NCBI GenBank assembly: GCA_021234155.1 | Contig: JAJEKV010000313.1 | Location: forward strand, 126,001-190,000 | DNA length: 64,000 nucleotides | Origin: Isoetes taiwanensis | Taxonomy: Eukaryota > Streptophyta > Lycopodiopsida > Isoetales > Isoetaceae | Direction: 5' to 3' | Part shown: positions 11,436 through 23,692 of the stretch, one piece after another | How the letters are laid out: the number at the start of each line of letters is the position of its first letter | How positions within the stretch are numbered: the first letter of the stretch is position 1 | Program-made: the position numbers and the translations under genes | Notes under the pieces: model-generated | The model's database searches: none | What the model saw: only the letters and a program-made list of their open reading frames with translations | Told to the model about the DNA's origin: nothing

Positions 11436-11857
11436 TTGAAGATGAAGGGAGACAGTTATAGGGCTCACAAGTTAGACATCCTTCAGACATTGATACCATC
11501 TCCAGAACTTTTCTGGAACAACTTCTCGTCGGGTCCAATCCCTTCAGAAAGTAGTAACCTTACTTCCTTAGCTCATCTGGATTTGAGAGAAAATTCCCTT
11601 TCTGGCTCTAACCCTGTTCAGCTTAAGTGCAATATATGATTTACTTTGACATTGACCAAAATAATCTCTCAGGTACCATTCCTCCCCAGCTTGGAAGCAT
11701 GCTTGTTCTTGTATTTCCCAACATGCATAGGAATCATCTGTATGGGAGCTCAACAGGCTACAAACTGCTGACCTTTCATATAATGAGACCTGGATATTTT
11801 ATAGGCAACCAGACAGAGGATTGCAGCAATGTTCTGGTGCTCTGGACAGTGGAATAA
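11436..11857 (+). pseudogene. Leucine-rich-repeat receptor fragment
   Basis: Two frames overlapping at about 11630 carry LRR units of the plant extracellular type: NNFSSGPIPSESSNLTSLAH, LDLRENSLSGSNPVQL, and FDIDQNNLSGTIPPQLGSML, fitting N.LSG.IP..LG. After them comes PGYFIGNQTEDCS, like the N-cap/C-cap region before the membrane segment of LRR receptor kinases. No kinase domain follows. A frame shift separates the two parts and the start is not identifiable, so this is a decayed fragment. Confidence 0.6.
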
Positions 11858-12066
11858 GCTTTTGAGCAGAGTCGGCTCTGCATATCTTTGCCTTTGTTGT
11901 ATGTTTGCTGCTAGTTCTAGTAGTTTATGTGGCAGAGTAATAGTTACCATTGGATAAGGAGGTTACTTATATGGATGTAGATTTTTTTATAGTTGGATAT
12001 TCTCGTGTCTGAGATAGATTGCTGTACAACATCAATTTATTCAGTATCCTAAGATTTGGTGCTGGC

Positions 12067-12120
12067 ATATGTAGATTAGTTCATTCTCTGCAGATATGTA
12101 GATTAGTTCATTCTCTGCAA
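12067..12120. repeat. 27-bp tandem duplication
   Basis: A 27-base unit containing GTAGATTAGTTCATTCTCTG is repeated head to tail with one difference at the last base. Confidence 0.9.
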
Positions 12121-14165
12121 AATGTTTTCTTCTATTTTGAGCGCTTGGACGCAGGTCCATGCATTGACAATGTATGTTCCACATCAGCTTGTCACCATTT
12201 TTGAGCTAATGAGGTATTTATCACAAGTGGAACTATGTGAGCTCAGCCTTTGCATAAACCATTGTATGTGTTACTCAAACCTTGTGAATCCATCAAGATT
12301 TAACTGGATTTTTTGTTGCATCGAGGCCTGCTGGATTTATGGGATCATTATAAATGGTAACACCCACTACCCTGTTATATGGTTGATCTTTATATGCCCC
12401 TGATTTGCTCTTTAATTACTCGTCACACACTTGCATTACCATAATCTTTACTGGCCTGATACTGTCCACAATTGTTATCATCTTAGTTCCTAACTAACAA
12501 ATTTAATGATAACTCTTGACCTGCTATTGCATTTCTCCTTCAAGGATATTCATAATCTGAGCACGCTAAACATGCTATACATAGTTGACATTTTACTACA
12601 TTGCAGTCTCCTGCAACGATTTATGTGTCTCATTTTTCCTATGAGTACGTGTCAAGCATGCTATGCCATATTTACTTGTCAAGCGTGTTATGCGATATTT
12701 ACTTTCAGAGTGTAATTTAAGTATCCTTTGTAAATGCCAAATTGAGTAATATAATTGTTTACAGATTTGTCAAACGTGATGTATAATAAAAAATGGATCT
12801 GTATTAAAATTAAGTAATAAATAGAGATCTATAATAAAAGTGCTTACGAATAGTGTAAGTTAGATGTAATCCAATGCGCCATGCAGAATACTGAAGATTG
12901 CATGCAACATAGCATGGCCAATGCCTGCAGATTTGGCAAAAAAGCAGTGGCTATATTGAATAGTTGAGTCTGATAATTTGATTCTCTAATCTCGGTAGTC
13001 ATTGCCACAAGATTTGCAACAGTGAGGAAGGTATTTGTTTTGTGATATTTTGCAATACAAATAAAGGTTACTACCAAACCAGATTGACATAATGCGTCCA
13101 ATCATATAGACCGAAGAGGGAGCCCTCCACAAGATTTGTAACAGCAAGACTTGTTTTGTCATATTCTGATACAAAGAAAGGTAAATCCTATATCACATTG
13201 GCATATGCATCCTCTTTGATTGGAATTATAGTTATGTTATTACCTTAGTCCTTTATTGAAGTGCGTTATCTAATGCACTACACCAAATCCATGAGCAGCT
13301 CAACGTTCAAATTATTAATTGTTTGGACCTCTGTTATTTTGTATTTAGGGGTGATTCCGAGCATTGAGAGCTGTTGGATGAGAATATTTGCAAGCTATTC
13401 CTCGATTTAGGTCGTAAATAGCAATCCTCATTTGTGGGGTATATGCTTGTACAAGTTTGGTTATACTTTATAACATATAATTATAATAGGAGAGATTCCA
13501 GAATGTTCTATAATTAGACATTAAAATTTAGAAACTTTAATGGTCGTTGTAATGGAAGGTACTGAAACCGCTCTGCAAGGTTCTTCTGGACGCTTGCTGA
13601 AGATCGATATCTGCTGGGAGATTCTAGAAGAGTCGATTTGTGGCTATAAAAGTAGCCGTTGTGTGGAGAACGTGAGCTTCAAACTGGGATTGCATTTTAA
13701 ACCGCTTTTATTGACACGGTCTGTAAGAGTATGAACTTGTGGCTGGAAAGCGAGGAGCTGTGATGATTTAGGGTAAGAGAGCTACCAGACTCTTCCAGAA
13801 TCATATGTGTATGTAGGTGCATCTGCCTTCATCAAAACGGCACCTCCCTTCATCGAAACGGCATGGCAGATCTGGAAAAGTTTATGTCTGGAACTTGGGC
13901 GCTGGGCACAATCAACAAAATCAAATTTTGCTATCCTATTGAAAGGAGTCGAAGACTATAGCAAGTTGTGATTGGTTTGTGGAGCGGATTGTCCCAGGAG
14001 ATTTTAACTCTGCTAAATTAGGTTTCAACTCTGGTAAATTGGGTCGTTGATTACAGACATGCAATTCTGCTAAAACTGGGCGTTGAAGAGGAAATAGTCG
14101 AAGCTCTAAACGTTGCTACGTTGAAGCTTAAGTTCTACGGAAGGTCTAAACTGTGAGTAGAAAAA
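12121..14165. other. No recognisable gene
   Basis: Several frames of 60-93 codons overlap one another, but none resembles a family I know. The frame at 13540-13734 is the only one with non-repetitive composition and it has no recognisable motif. Confidence 0.4.
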
Positions 14166-14460
14166 GCTGCTCTATTCTGAATTAGATAATTAAAAAGAAA
14201 GTGTTATGAAACAGGAAAAAAAAGCTCTTAAACTTTGCAAAACTTCTAAGCTCTACTATGTTGGGCTTGAGTAGAAATATTATGAGTTTGATATTTGAAA
14301 TAAAGCTGTTCTATTCCGAATTAGATCATTGAATGGAAAATTGTAATGAGTTTGATGTTTGAAAACAAAGCTGTTCTATTCTAAGTTTGATGGACTCAGA
14401 TTGAAATTAAAGTTGTTCTATTCTGAATTAAATTATTGAATGGAAGATTGTAATGAGCTA
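14166..14460. repeat. Degenerate tandem repeat
   Basis: Four partial copies of a block reading TCTATTCTGAATTAGATNATTGAATGG and on to ATTGTAATGAG, at irregular spacing. Confidence 0.6.
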
Positions 14461-15282
14461 GAACAATGAAATTTCTATTACCAATTTGATGGTAAGTTAA
14501 TCGGGAGCATTTGAATAACTTAGTGTTTTCCATGTGCAAGTAATCCGATGGAGAGGATATGGGCTGTGAGAAATCGAAATCTAATGATGGAAGAGTAGAG
14601 AACAAACATTTGGAGCAGTGGAACCAACCAAACCAATAAATGACTGCAAATCTATCTAAAATCAATTCAAGCTTTTCCATAAATCGAGAGTAGAAGTCTG
14701 GCTTCCCAGATATTTGGATGGCTTTCTAATGCCTCGATTTTCCTTTTATAAGCATTCTGTAAATAAGAGACAGAAAGGTGTACAGGACATTATAAGAATC
14801 GGTCTGGTGGAAATACGTAGGATTTTTTTTATTTTTCTGCTCACCAACTCTGCAGAGCAACCCAACCATCCATTCCAGACTACATAGCTTATTTTCTTTT
14901 GGTGTAAGCTAGCGCAAATCTGTGCACAGGCCATCAAGAACCGTGAATTTTAGTAATACTTTGTGTTATCTTGATCCAATCGGACCTGTAGACAGCAAAT
15001 CCGGCAGCTTGTGATGGCTTTTGGTTCGTGGCTATATTTACGCCGTCCATATGAATATTAGGATGCCTAAACTTAAGCTTAAGGGATATTTATAATGCCT
15101 CCATTAATGCTCCAACAACATTAGAACATTAAACTTGCTTCATGTGACATTCACAACTGTGCAACATGCTTGAACACTTTATATTGGTTCAACTATTGTT
15201 TTTGAAAAATTGAGGGATAGCTTTTGTTTAGATCGGCATTCTGGAAGAGTCAAATTTAAGTGATGATGATTTGATTGTAAAC

Positions 15283-15404
15283 AAACCAACACCATAAACA
15301 TAGTAAAAAAAACATGAGAATGAAATGATAATAAGCATTGTTCAAGCCAACACCATGATCATAGTAAAAAAAAACATGAGAATGAAATGATAATAAGCAT
15401 TGTT
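15283..15404. repeat. 60-bp tandem duplication
   Basis: Units 15283-15342 and 15343-15404 are nearly identical, containing CCAACACCAT, a poly-A run and ATGATAATAAGCATTGTT. Confidence 0.9.
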
Positions 15405-16581
15405 GCTATTTCTGTGGGCCATGCAAAGATAAGGAATCGCGTATGCAATACTGGCGTAACTGGCATACTGCCATACGTTGTCTAGCTGTGAGTTATTTCT
15501 GCTCTATTGTTATGGTTTGAGGAACCATCCGTTTTGGTGCAGATAAATTTAGAGGAGACATGGACATGGGGCTTATGACCTTTATATGTGGGCATGGAAA
15601 TGAGGCGAGATATCACTAAGTTGGCTTGCTGCTTGATATTGTTGTCAAACACACCCATTTTCTCATTTTGCAGCCAAGAACATTATGTGCAGAGTGGCGA
15701 CAATCGTTTTTTAGGCGATAATTGCTTCAATGATTGTAATCGATTCATGGCATCCGAGAAAAACCTCTAAAGGAAAAGGAAGGTGTAAATATTAAAAAGG
15801 CAATGAGGCTTTATCGAAGAGACAATATGGATGCATTTCATCCTATTGTTTAAATTTGGTTTTTCCAGGGTTCCGAAAACTTTTGGATTTTTTTTCCAGG
15901 TTGGTTTTCTAAGGTCTAGAAGCTTTTAGCTGCCGGAAAATTTTTTGGGCATTCCAAAAATCGGGTTGGCTTTTCGTATGATTTTTTTAATCTAGGTTTT
16001 TGTCCATTCCGAATTCTTCTTCTTCTGTCTTTTGGCTTGGCTCCACATCATCCGATCGAGGGGGGAGTAGAGCTCGGCATGCAGGCCAACATTTTTGCCT
16101 CCAAAACTATTTGCTCTAGACTTACGATCTACAACCATGAGTTTGAAGACCAGGTATAGGGTTTTGGGTTGCAGCTGATAATCGAAGCACTTGTTTTTTA
16201 CGTTCCGGCACATCCACGGTATCCAGGCTTCAAGATTGTGTCTTGAGGTTATCTGCAGCTCGAGGTTATCTGCAGAACCAATCTCTTGAAGTTTTTTTCA
16301 TTTCCTTTTTTTCATCCCCTTCTCTGATGCTTTTTATCTTCTTAATGCAGGGCAGCGTGTGTTACCAGAATCATCAGCGTCATAGCAACACGAAATACGA
16401 AAACTTTCCTGTGCTGCATTCTTTACATATTTTAATGGCCGTTTACCCTAATCACAAAGGTCTAAGCCGTTTCTGGATGGTGCTGCAACGCTAGCTCTTT
16501 ATAGGCACGCAACACAGATTGGGCAAAATCTTTACTGCACATTTCCCTCTCCATAGCCAAGCTCTGGCCGCAGACCTTCTC
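15405..16581. other. No recognisable gene
   Basis: Short frames without recognisable domains up to the poly-T tract that marks the end of the L1 element. Confidence 0.4.
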
Positions 16582-17245
16582 TTTTTTTTTTTTTTTTTTT
16601 TTTGGAAGGCAAGGTGGATTTTGTATTCATATTACATGGAATACATCATGTCAGAATCTTCCATATCAGGAAGACATATTACCCTAACAAAAATAGGGCC
16701 TTCCCTTATGAAAAAATATAAGGAAAGAAATAAGCCATATTGGTTGCATACAGATATACTTATAACTAACTAACAGTCATAGTTTAAATAAAGCCAGTAG
16801 ACAAAATCTGGCATCCAACATATATCTCAAGGATTGGCCTCAAGCAAATCCTGCATAGTGAGATCAGCCACAGTAGATCGGCCGAAGATGTTCAGAAATT
16901 CGTCCAGCTCTTCCATTGTAAATGTGGTATAATCCATCAGCATAAGAACCCGGGCCTCCCTCTTCTACTGCCACATATGGTAGAGGGATTGGAAGAAAGG
17001 CTTGAGGCTGTTGAATCTCCAAACCTCTGGATGTTTCAACAGTTTATTAATGGCCATAGAATGGATCATTTCAATTTTTAGAAGTATGAAATGATTTTCA
17101 ATTTCCACCCTGGGCATGTGATAATCATCTTCATTGTTGCTCAACCACCTGATAGGAGCTCCCAGATTCTTCAATCTCCTCTGCTGCTCTGTGTAAAACA
17201 CCATCAAAATTAGTTAAAACTAAAATGAAGAAATTATATATATCT

Positions 17246-18065
17246 CTAGCCAATTCGATCCCATTCCTTATTATATTTAGCTCCTTTAAAAGATTTATGA
17301 GTTGTGGCTGTTTGCTGGATATTGGCTAACAGGTTGGTTTTGATCCAGATGATACTAGATCTTTTCCCCTCCAAAGTTAACGTATTTCTATGCCTCCATA
17401 TGGTCCAGCAGGTAAGGGTCCTGCAGGTATTAACAAGCATAGAGCCTGTATTTAAGAACTGAAAAATATTACTTGGAGCCCCTAAATTTAGCTGAGGGGT
17501 CCATGTCCAAACTTCTTCAGTCATGCGGCATAGGAAGACGAGTCTTCATTAATTCCACATCCCATTGGGCATAGATTAGAGGTACCAGAATCATATTTAG
17601 CTCTCCTGGCATTAGTTTGAAGGCTCTGATGGAGAACTAACCATCTGAAGAGAGTGATTTTTGGTGCACCATAATTTCTCCACCCTCCTGCACAATTTTT
17701 GGCCAATATATCTTTTTCACAATTCCATAATTCACAGGCCCTGGATGGTCTCTGATCGATAAGAGCAGAGTAAATATCTTTAACTACATAACAATCCTTC
17801 TTGTTCTGAGTCCAAACATTGGAGTTGGAAGCTAAATTCTGCTGGGAGGCTATTTTTCCCATTACCTTGTTGTAAATGCCCCTGTCTAAAGCAGATCCCT
17901 TCAGTCTGGGTTCTATTTCCTGCCATGTCAGCCACCTGTTCTCCTCTTCATTCCTTAAGTCTCCAAAAGTTTTGAATCCAGCCTGAAGCCATTGCATGTA
18001 TTTGTGAGGATGTTGGAGGGCCAGACAACCACAGTTTTCTGGTGCCAAGTCAGGGTGCCAGAAAA
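17246..18065 (-). pseudogene. L1 ORF2 C-terminal zinc-binding domain
   Basis: After a region with HPHKYMQWLQAGFKTFGDLR the frame reads FRWLVLHQSLQTNARRA and CPMGCGINEDSS, the reverse-transcriptase zinc-binding (zf-RVT) domain typical of plant L1 elements. The following frame at 17524 continues with CRTLTCWTIWRHRNTLTLEG, the family's W.IW..RN signature. A frame shift near 17522 separates the two. Confidence 0.8.
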
Positions 18066-18805
18066 AATTAATATCCTTACATCGGCATCCGGTCTTTGAA
18101 GGCGATACAAAGGGCGACTTGGTTCGGGGCATCAATAATTCTCCTAACTATACTGGAAGTATTTGGGCATGGGTTTACCTGAAAAAATGCCGAGTCAGGG
18201 AGAAGATGCTTTAGAGTTCTGCTACCAACTGGTAATGATTTCTCAACCCAGTATTTGATCATTTTGAGTGATGGTTCTGGGGTGTGGGCCAGAAGGTCAA
18301 CATCGTCCGCATAGATGAGCTGGCGGATGACCTGGTGCAAAAGTTGTATGCCATCCCCATGCTCGATGGGACCAAGGCTCTAAGCTGATCAATGTAGAGG
18401 CCAAAAGTGTTGGTGAGAGGGCAGCCACATGGGACCCGATACTACCAGTGAATGCTTGGCCCGGGGTGCATCCTGCCAAAAAAAACAACTCTCATACAAC
18501 CTATATATGGCATTACGCGCACGCAGCTGCAGTGGTTACGCCTTCAGCCTATAGCTTTTTCCAGAGGGGCCAGTATCAAAAGCCTTGCTTGAAGTCCACA
18601 AAGCAGCAATACAAGTCCCGCCGATGGTTCGCTGTCTTCAATCGGTGCCCGCGGTGTAAAGATATGGTCAATCGTTGAGTGGCGGGGTCTAAAGTTCGCT
18701 TGTGTGAGGGCTCGCACATCTTACGCCAGCCTTGATGGGTCAAGCTTTGCTTTCGAGAATGCCGATAATGGGTTTGGCAAATCGGAACCGACCGATCAAG
18801 CTACC
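18066..18805 (-). mobile_element. Nested fragment of a second LINE
   Basis: Within the L1, the minus strand switches to a different reverse transcriptase: FRPRHSTID, then CCFVDF and, after a 1-bp shift, KAFDTGP, then LSPTL and GLYIDQL, and RQLIYADDVDLLAHTPE with the active site YADD near 18302-18313. These match the LINE at 60.4-64 kb (FRPEHSTIDYL, CCFVDFRKAFDT) and even better the fragment at 1-1.5 kb (RQLIYVDDVNLL). The L1 resumes on both sides, so this inserted after the L1. Exact ends are uncertain by tens of bases. Confidence 0.7.
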
Positions 18806-19961
18806 TTGTGCACCCCCTGCCATATGAACTTCCTAATGGTAGACTCAATAAGCTTGTATGAGGCTTTATCGGCAACAATGGCAGAAGAGAAGAACACATG
18901 GATAATCACAGCATTAGCAATTTCAACCCTTTCTGCTAAAGAAAGTGTGGAGGGGTACATTTGAAGCTTCCTCTTGATTCTGGATACTATAGAATCCCAT
19001 AGCCCATGTATAGTGCTATTTATTGCCAGAGGGATCCCCGGGATCTTAGTTGCAGCTGATCTCCCAATGATGTTAATGATCTTTGTCCTGAGAATCCATT
19101 ATGATTGCACACTTGGATTTGTTAAGACAAACCCCTGAAGTTCTCCCAAATCTGTCCATTGTCTCCAGAAAGTTGTTTAGACTGTTGTCTCCATGTTTTA
19201 GGAAAATAAAGGTGTCATATGCATATTGCATGATGACAAAAGTACCCATGTCTTTGGGTAAGGCTAGACAATTTATCAATTTTTAGGCCTGGAGATGCAG
19301 GGCCAGTCTAGTTACTATTTCAGCAACAATAAGGAATAAATATGGTGCCAGAGGGCAGCCCCCCCCTAACTCCCTTGAAAGAGTTTGGTAGGGGTGCCAT
19401 TTAAGATCAGAGCGGAAGAGGCTGAATTGTTGAAACTCCTTATTTTGTCATACAACATATCAGGAAATCCTAAATGATGCAAGGCTTTTTGCAGAAACTG
19501 CCAGCTGATAGTGTCATAGGCCCTCTTAAAATCTAATTTGAGGAGTATACATCCTTGACCTGATAGTTTATTTCAATGTAAGCCTTCAGCAACCCCTAGA
19601 TAATTGTCCAAAATACTCCTGTTATGAAGGAAAGCAGACTGGCAAGGATTGATTATTTCCTGCAACCTGTTAGCCAGATATTGGCTAACACTTTGTACGT
19701 AGTGTTTGTAAGGGATATGGGCCTCCAATCCCCCAAAATCTCTGGATTGTCAACCTTGGGAATGAGGAGTATATGGCTAGCATTTATGGCTGGATTAATT
19801 TTGTTTGTCTTCCATGCTCCTTGAAAAAAAATAGTGAGATTTTCCTTCATAATTTCCCAAAATTCCAAAAAGAATTCAGGGGGAAAACCATTAGGGCCCG
19901 GACTTTTTCCAGGTGACCATGGATTTTAATGTCTCCCAAATTTCTTTTTCCATTGGGATGG
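18806..19961 (-). pseudogene. L1 reverse transcriptase region
   Basis: Reverse-transcriptase blocks in order on the minus strand: PKVDNPEILGDWRPISLTN, then a broken stretch with GGGCPLAPYLFLIV, then QYAYDTFIF, the active-site block, in which the usual YADDT has become YAYDT, destroying one catalytic aspartate. NKSKCAI follows, then downstream linker (FIWQGVH near 18820). Multiple stops and shifts. Confidence 0.8.
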
Positions 19962-20953
19962 TCAACAGATCCTCATTTGTATTGCTCTGTTGAATGGAAG
20001 GAATATCCTCTGCAGGTCATCCTCTTTGATTTGTTGTTCACCAAAGGATTTGGCATACTCCTTGTGAAAATAATCTTCTATGCCTTTTTGATTTTCAATG
20101 CTTTGCCCTAGCTCTGTTTTAACCTTGATAATTCCATTATTGCAAATTCTATTCTTTGCAGCTCTGAAAAAATAGGCAGAGCTATCATTATCCATACAAT
20201 TTATGAATTTACTTTTACTTTTCACAGATAAAATTCTGGCCTCATCCTCTTCAATCACTTTGATTCTATTTTCCAATTCAAATTTATGATCCTGTTGAGT
20301 TAGATTATCCTTGTCCAGGAAGAGAAGGGTTCTTATCTCTTTAATCTGTTTATATACCTCATATTTCTGCTTTTTCTTATCTTGGAACCACTTCTTACCC
20401 CACTGCTTGATCCAACACTTGATCTCTTTCATTCTGTCTAGGAATGAGTTCATGGATTCCCTCTTGGAAATCTTGGGGAATTCCATATAGTAATCTTTAA
20501 AAGCATCACAGAAGCTTTTCATCTTCAACAATTCAGTGTTGAGCTTGAATGGAACGTTTGACCCTCCTTTGCTAGCAGTCCCCACTTTCTCCAAAATCTG
20601 AGAGAAGTGATCAGATATTGAGGTGGAAGTGTCATTAGAGATGATCACATTATCCCAGGATTGAAGCTCTTTATTACAGATATAAAATCTGTCAAGATGG
20701 CAATAGGTTCTTTCAGCCCCTTTTCTTTTGTTACTCCATGAGAAGACATTGGATGACGAGGGGGGGATATAGCAGAAATTGAACACCAAGAGGTCCCAGA
20801 CAGCTTTCTCCTTCTTGTTCATGTTCAACTTTTCCCCTAACTTCTGATCTCAGGTTGGGTATTATTGAAATCCCAAGCCATAAGGAAATTTTGAATGTGA
20901 TTATAGTGTTGATTGAAAGGAACCCCAAGAGAGAGAATGCCAATTTTACTATC
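19962..20953 (-). pseudogene. L1 endonuclease C-terminal part and linker
   Basis: A 288-codon frame begins just after the endonuclease core. VFSWSNKRKGAERTYCHLDR followed by SDHFSQILE corresponds to the last two blocks of an apurinic-endonuclease fold (F.W......LDR and SDH). Upstream, in a shifted frame, PFNQHYNHIQNFLMAWDFNN resembles an earlier endonuclease block. A long lysine/glutamate-rich linker leads to the reverse transcriptase. Truncated at the right by the LTR at 20954. Confidence 0.75.
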
Positions 20954-21097
20954 TGATACTTCTCTCTTATATTACGTAATTCAAAAATGGTACAAAAGAG
21001 GACATAAGTCCCAAAATGAAAAGTCATGTCCCACAAGACGTACAAAAGTATAAATACAGTATATTATGTATTCCTACCATGATCATGGTTTCTTACA
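20954..21097 (-). repeat. LTR of Ty3/gypsy chromovirus 1 (3' LTR)
   Basis: On the minus strand the sequence starts TGTAAGAAACC right after a purine-rich tract (GAAGGGAA) and ends AAGTATCA, giving TG...CA ends over 144 bp. A TATA-like GTATTTATAC lies inside. The matching 5' LTR was not found near 58.4 kb, so the LTR length rests on this single copy. Confidence 0.55.
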
Positions 21098-21152
21098 TTC
21101 CCTTCGACTTAAAGAAGACAATGTCCTCATTGTCGAAGTCCCAAGTTTTCTT

Positions 21153-21700
21153 TCAGAATCTCAGGATAGTCAGCGACAAAGGAAGATGATTCCCATGTTG
21201 CATTTCGATAGGCAAACCCTTCCATTGGACCAAGTATTCCAATACCGTTGTTCGACGGGTCAGAACTCTCTCTCTTGTATCCAAGATCTTAAGAGGTTCC
21301 ACTAGAACCTTATTGTCTTCAACAAACTGAGGTGACGGTGCATCCTCAGGTTCCAACTGAGTTGTTTCACTTTCAATGAAAGGTTTCAAGAGTGAAACGT
21401 GAAATACTGGATGGATTTTCTTCCACATGATGGGAAGCTTAAGTTCATAACTTACATCATTGAACTTGCGCAATATTTCATAAGGTCCAAAGTATCTTGC
21501 TCGTAACTTTGGATACTTCTTGTTCACGGAAGCATGACGGTGTGGTGCAATGTACACCAACACCTTCTCTCCCACCGAAAATTCTAAATGTCTTCGATGG
21601 CGATCAGCAAACTTCTTTTGTTGGAGTTGTGCATGACTTATCTCAAATGCGTGTAATAATACCACCCATCTCCTTAACAACTTGATTAGCTATCTCTACT
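21153..21700 (-). pseudogene. Integrase C-terminus with chromodomain (chromovirus 1)
   Basis: The frame opens with HAQLQQKKFADRHRR and continues VGEKVLVYIAPHR and KLRARYFGPYEILRK, the integrase C-terminal GPY/F module. IHPVFHVSLLKPF follows. The end reads RTTVLEYLVQWKGLP, the core of a chromodomain (VEYLVKWKG), which in chromoviruses guides integration towards modified chromatin. The last chromodomain helix is partly lost. Confidence 0.85.
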
Positions 21701-22466
21701 CGAGAATTCGCCAACCAATTAGCAGGTGTCCGAGGAGGAAAGCCATATGCTGCATGGAATGGAGTAACACATGTAGAAGCATGCAATGAGCTATTATAGG
21801 CAAACTCTATTAGTGGAAGATAATCTTCCCATAATGTAGGTTTATTTGCAGTATAGCCGTAACATAGCCGAGAGTTCGGTTAGTCCTTTACGTTTGACCA
21901 TCCGTTTGGGGATGATAAGATGAACTAAACTTAAGTTACGTTCCAAGAGACTCAAATAAACTTGTCCAAAATGACCAAGAATTTAGAATCTCGATCGGAG
22001 ACACAATCGACTTAGGGAGACTATGTAGCTTAAAACATCTTTAATAAATAGTTGAGCTACACAGGTCACGGTAATGGCTTTCTTACATGGCAAAAATGTG
22101 CCAACTTAGTCAATCGGTCAACAATGACCAATATTGCATCATTCTTTCGTAAGGTTCTTGGGAGTCCTGTGATGAAATCCATAGATATTGATTCCCATCT
22201 CTCCGTTGGGATATCTAGTGGATGTAAGAGCCCAGCAGGACGGTGTATCAAGCTTCATGCGTTGACACACCAAACATCCTTGGACAAAGCATTCAATATC
22301 AGTTTTCATGCATGGCCAATAATATACGGAAGCCACATGTTCATAAGTCTTAGAGAAACTGGGATGTGCAACATATGGTTTCTCATGGGCTTCCCTAATT
22401 ATAAGAGAACGCGATGGTTTACAATTAGGTACACATAAACGATTCTTAAAATAAAGAAGATTTCCT
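21700..22466 (-). pseudogene. Integrase N-terminal and core region (chromovirus 1)
   Basis: Overlapping broken frames carry YYWPCMKTDIECFVQGCLVC, the cysteine half of the HHCC zinc finger, and [13 protein letters not shown] with [10 protein letters not shown], the first catalytic-aspartate block of the integrase core. The stretch towards 21,700 has several shifts and stops and the later core blocks are hard to read. Confidence 0.75.
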
Positions 22467-23661
22467 TCAAGAGATAGTCAAGCTAGAGAAAACCTGCTTA
22501 AATTCGTGATCATGCTTATAAAGTGATGGAAACTGGCTAGCAAAGTCGGTGGTTACCACTGAAATTGCATTCGCATGAGCTCTTCGACTTAGAGCATCTG
22601 CCACTACATTCTTACTTCCAGGAATGTAAATGATCTCAAAGAGATGGAAGTTGGCGATGAATGCAAGCCATCTTGCTTGTCGTTTATTCATAACAGATTG
22701 TGTAGAATAATAGCGCAAAGCTTGATGGTCAGTTTTAACACAGAAGTGAGCATTCATTAAGTAATGCTTCCATTTCTGGAGAGCATAAATCATAGCTAGA
22801 AATTCTTTATCATAAACAGAATAATTAGCTTCTGCGCTAGAAAACTTATGACTTTCATAAGCAATAACTTTTCCCTCTTGCATTAATACAGCTCCAATCC
22901 CATAATCACTTGCATCCGTCATAACATCATAAGGCTTGTGAGGATTTGCGATGGTCAAAATAGGAGCCATTGTTAATGCATTCTTAAGGTTCATAAAGCT
23001 TCGTTCAGCTTGTTGAATCCATTGAAATGGAACATTCTTACGCAACAAATTAGTCAAAGGTGTTGCCTCTAGAGAGAAATTCTTAACAAACTTACGATAA
23101 AAACTTGCAAGACCAAGAAAGGATCTTACATCATGTTGGTTCATTGGTACAGGCCATGTGCGTATTGCCATAACCTTCTGTGGATCAATTGAAATTCCCT
23201 GGGCAGAGATAAAATGTCCGAAGTATTCAATATGATCTCTAAAGAAGAAACTTTTCTTAGGATTAACAAAATAGTCATGTTTTTGCAATTGGGTCAAAAC
23301 AACTTTTACCAATTCCTCATGTTCTTCTAGGCTCTGAGAATACACAAGAATGTCATTGAGATACACAATAACACCCTTCTGAAGATGGTCACGAAATAGA
23401 TCATTCGTAGCTGCCATAAATGTGGCAGGAACATTAGTTAAACCAAAAGGCATAACCATATATTCATAGTGACCAAAGTGTGTTATAAAGGCCGTCTTAT
23501 GTTCATGACCTTCTTTAATCCTTATCTGATGATATCCGCTTTTCAAATCAATTTTAGAAAAATATTTGCTACCTTGAAGACGATCTAAAAGATCATCAAT
23601 ACGTGGCAGGGGGTATCGATTCTTGATGGTTATCTTGTTGAGCGCACGATAATCCACACAA
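22467..23661 (-). pseudogene. Reverse transcriptase and RNase H (chromovirus 1)
   Basis: A nearly 400-codon open frame covering most of the reverse transcriptase and RNase H: VDYRALNKITIKNRYPLPR, KIDLKSGYHQIRI, MPFGLTNVPATFM, VYLNDILVYS, LGLASFYRKFVKNFS, then RNase H blocks TDASDYGIGAVL, KEFLAMIYALQKW, KTDHQAL and NVVADALSRR. The active site reads YLND instead of YLDD (Asn codon at about 23,355-23,357), so one catalytic aspartate is lost although the frame is open. The N-terminal part of the domain lies 25 kb away at 48,671-48,790. Confidence 0.9.
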
Positions 23662-23692
23662 AACAAGGTGACCTAGCAAATGCACTAATGAC
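23662..23692 (+). repeat. Left terminal inverted repeat of element A
   Basis: 31 bp, a perfect inverted match to 48640-48670. Immediately outside is chromovirus reverse-transcriptase coding sequence. Confidence 0.95.

Larger units (their letters stand above)
16582..20953 (-). mobile_element. L1-type LINE, 5' part missing
   Basis: Non-LTR retrotransposon on the minus strand. Its 3' end is marked by 22 consecutive T at 16582-16603, the poly(A) tail read on the plus strand. Going upstream come the C-terminal zinc domain (17.5-18.06 kb), reverse transcriptase (18.8-19.96 kb) and the end of the endonuclease (19.96-20.95 kb). The start of the endonuclease and ORF1 are absent; the sequence stops where the chromovirus LTR begins at 20954. 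A 0.7-kb piece of another LINE interrupts it at about 18.07-18.80 kb. Non-functional. Confidence 0.85.
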
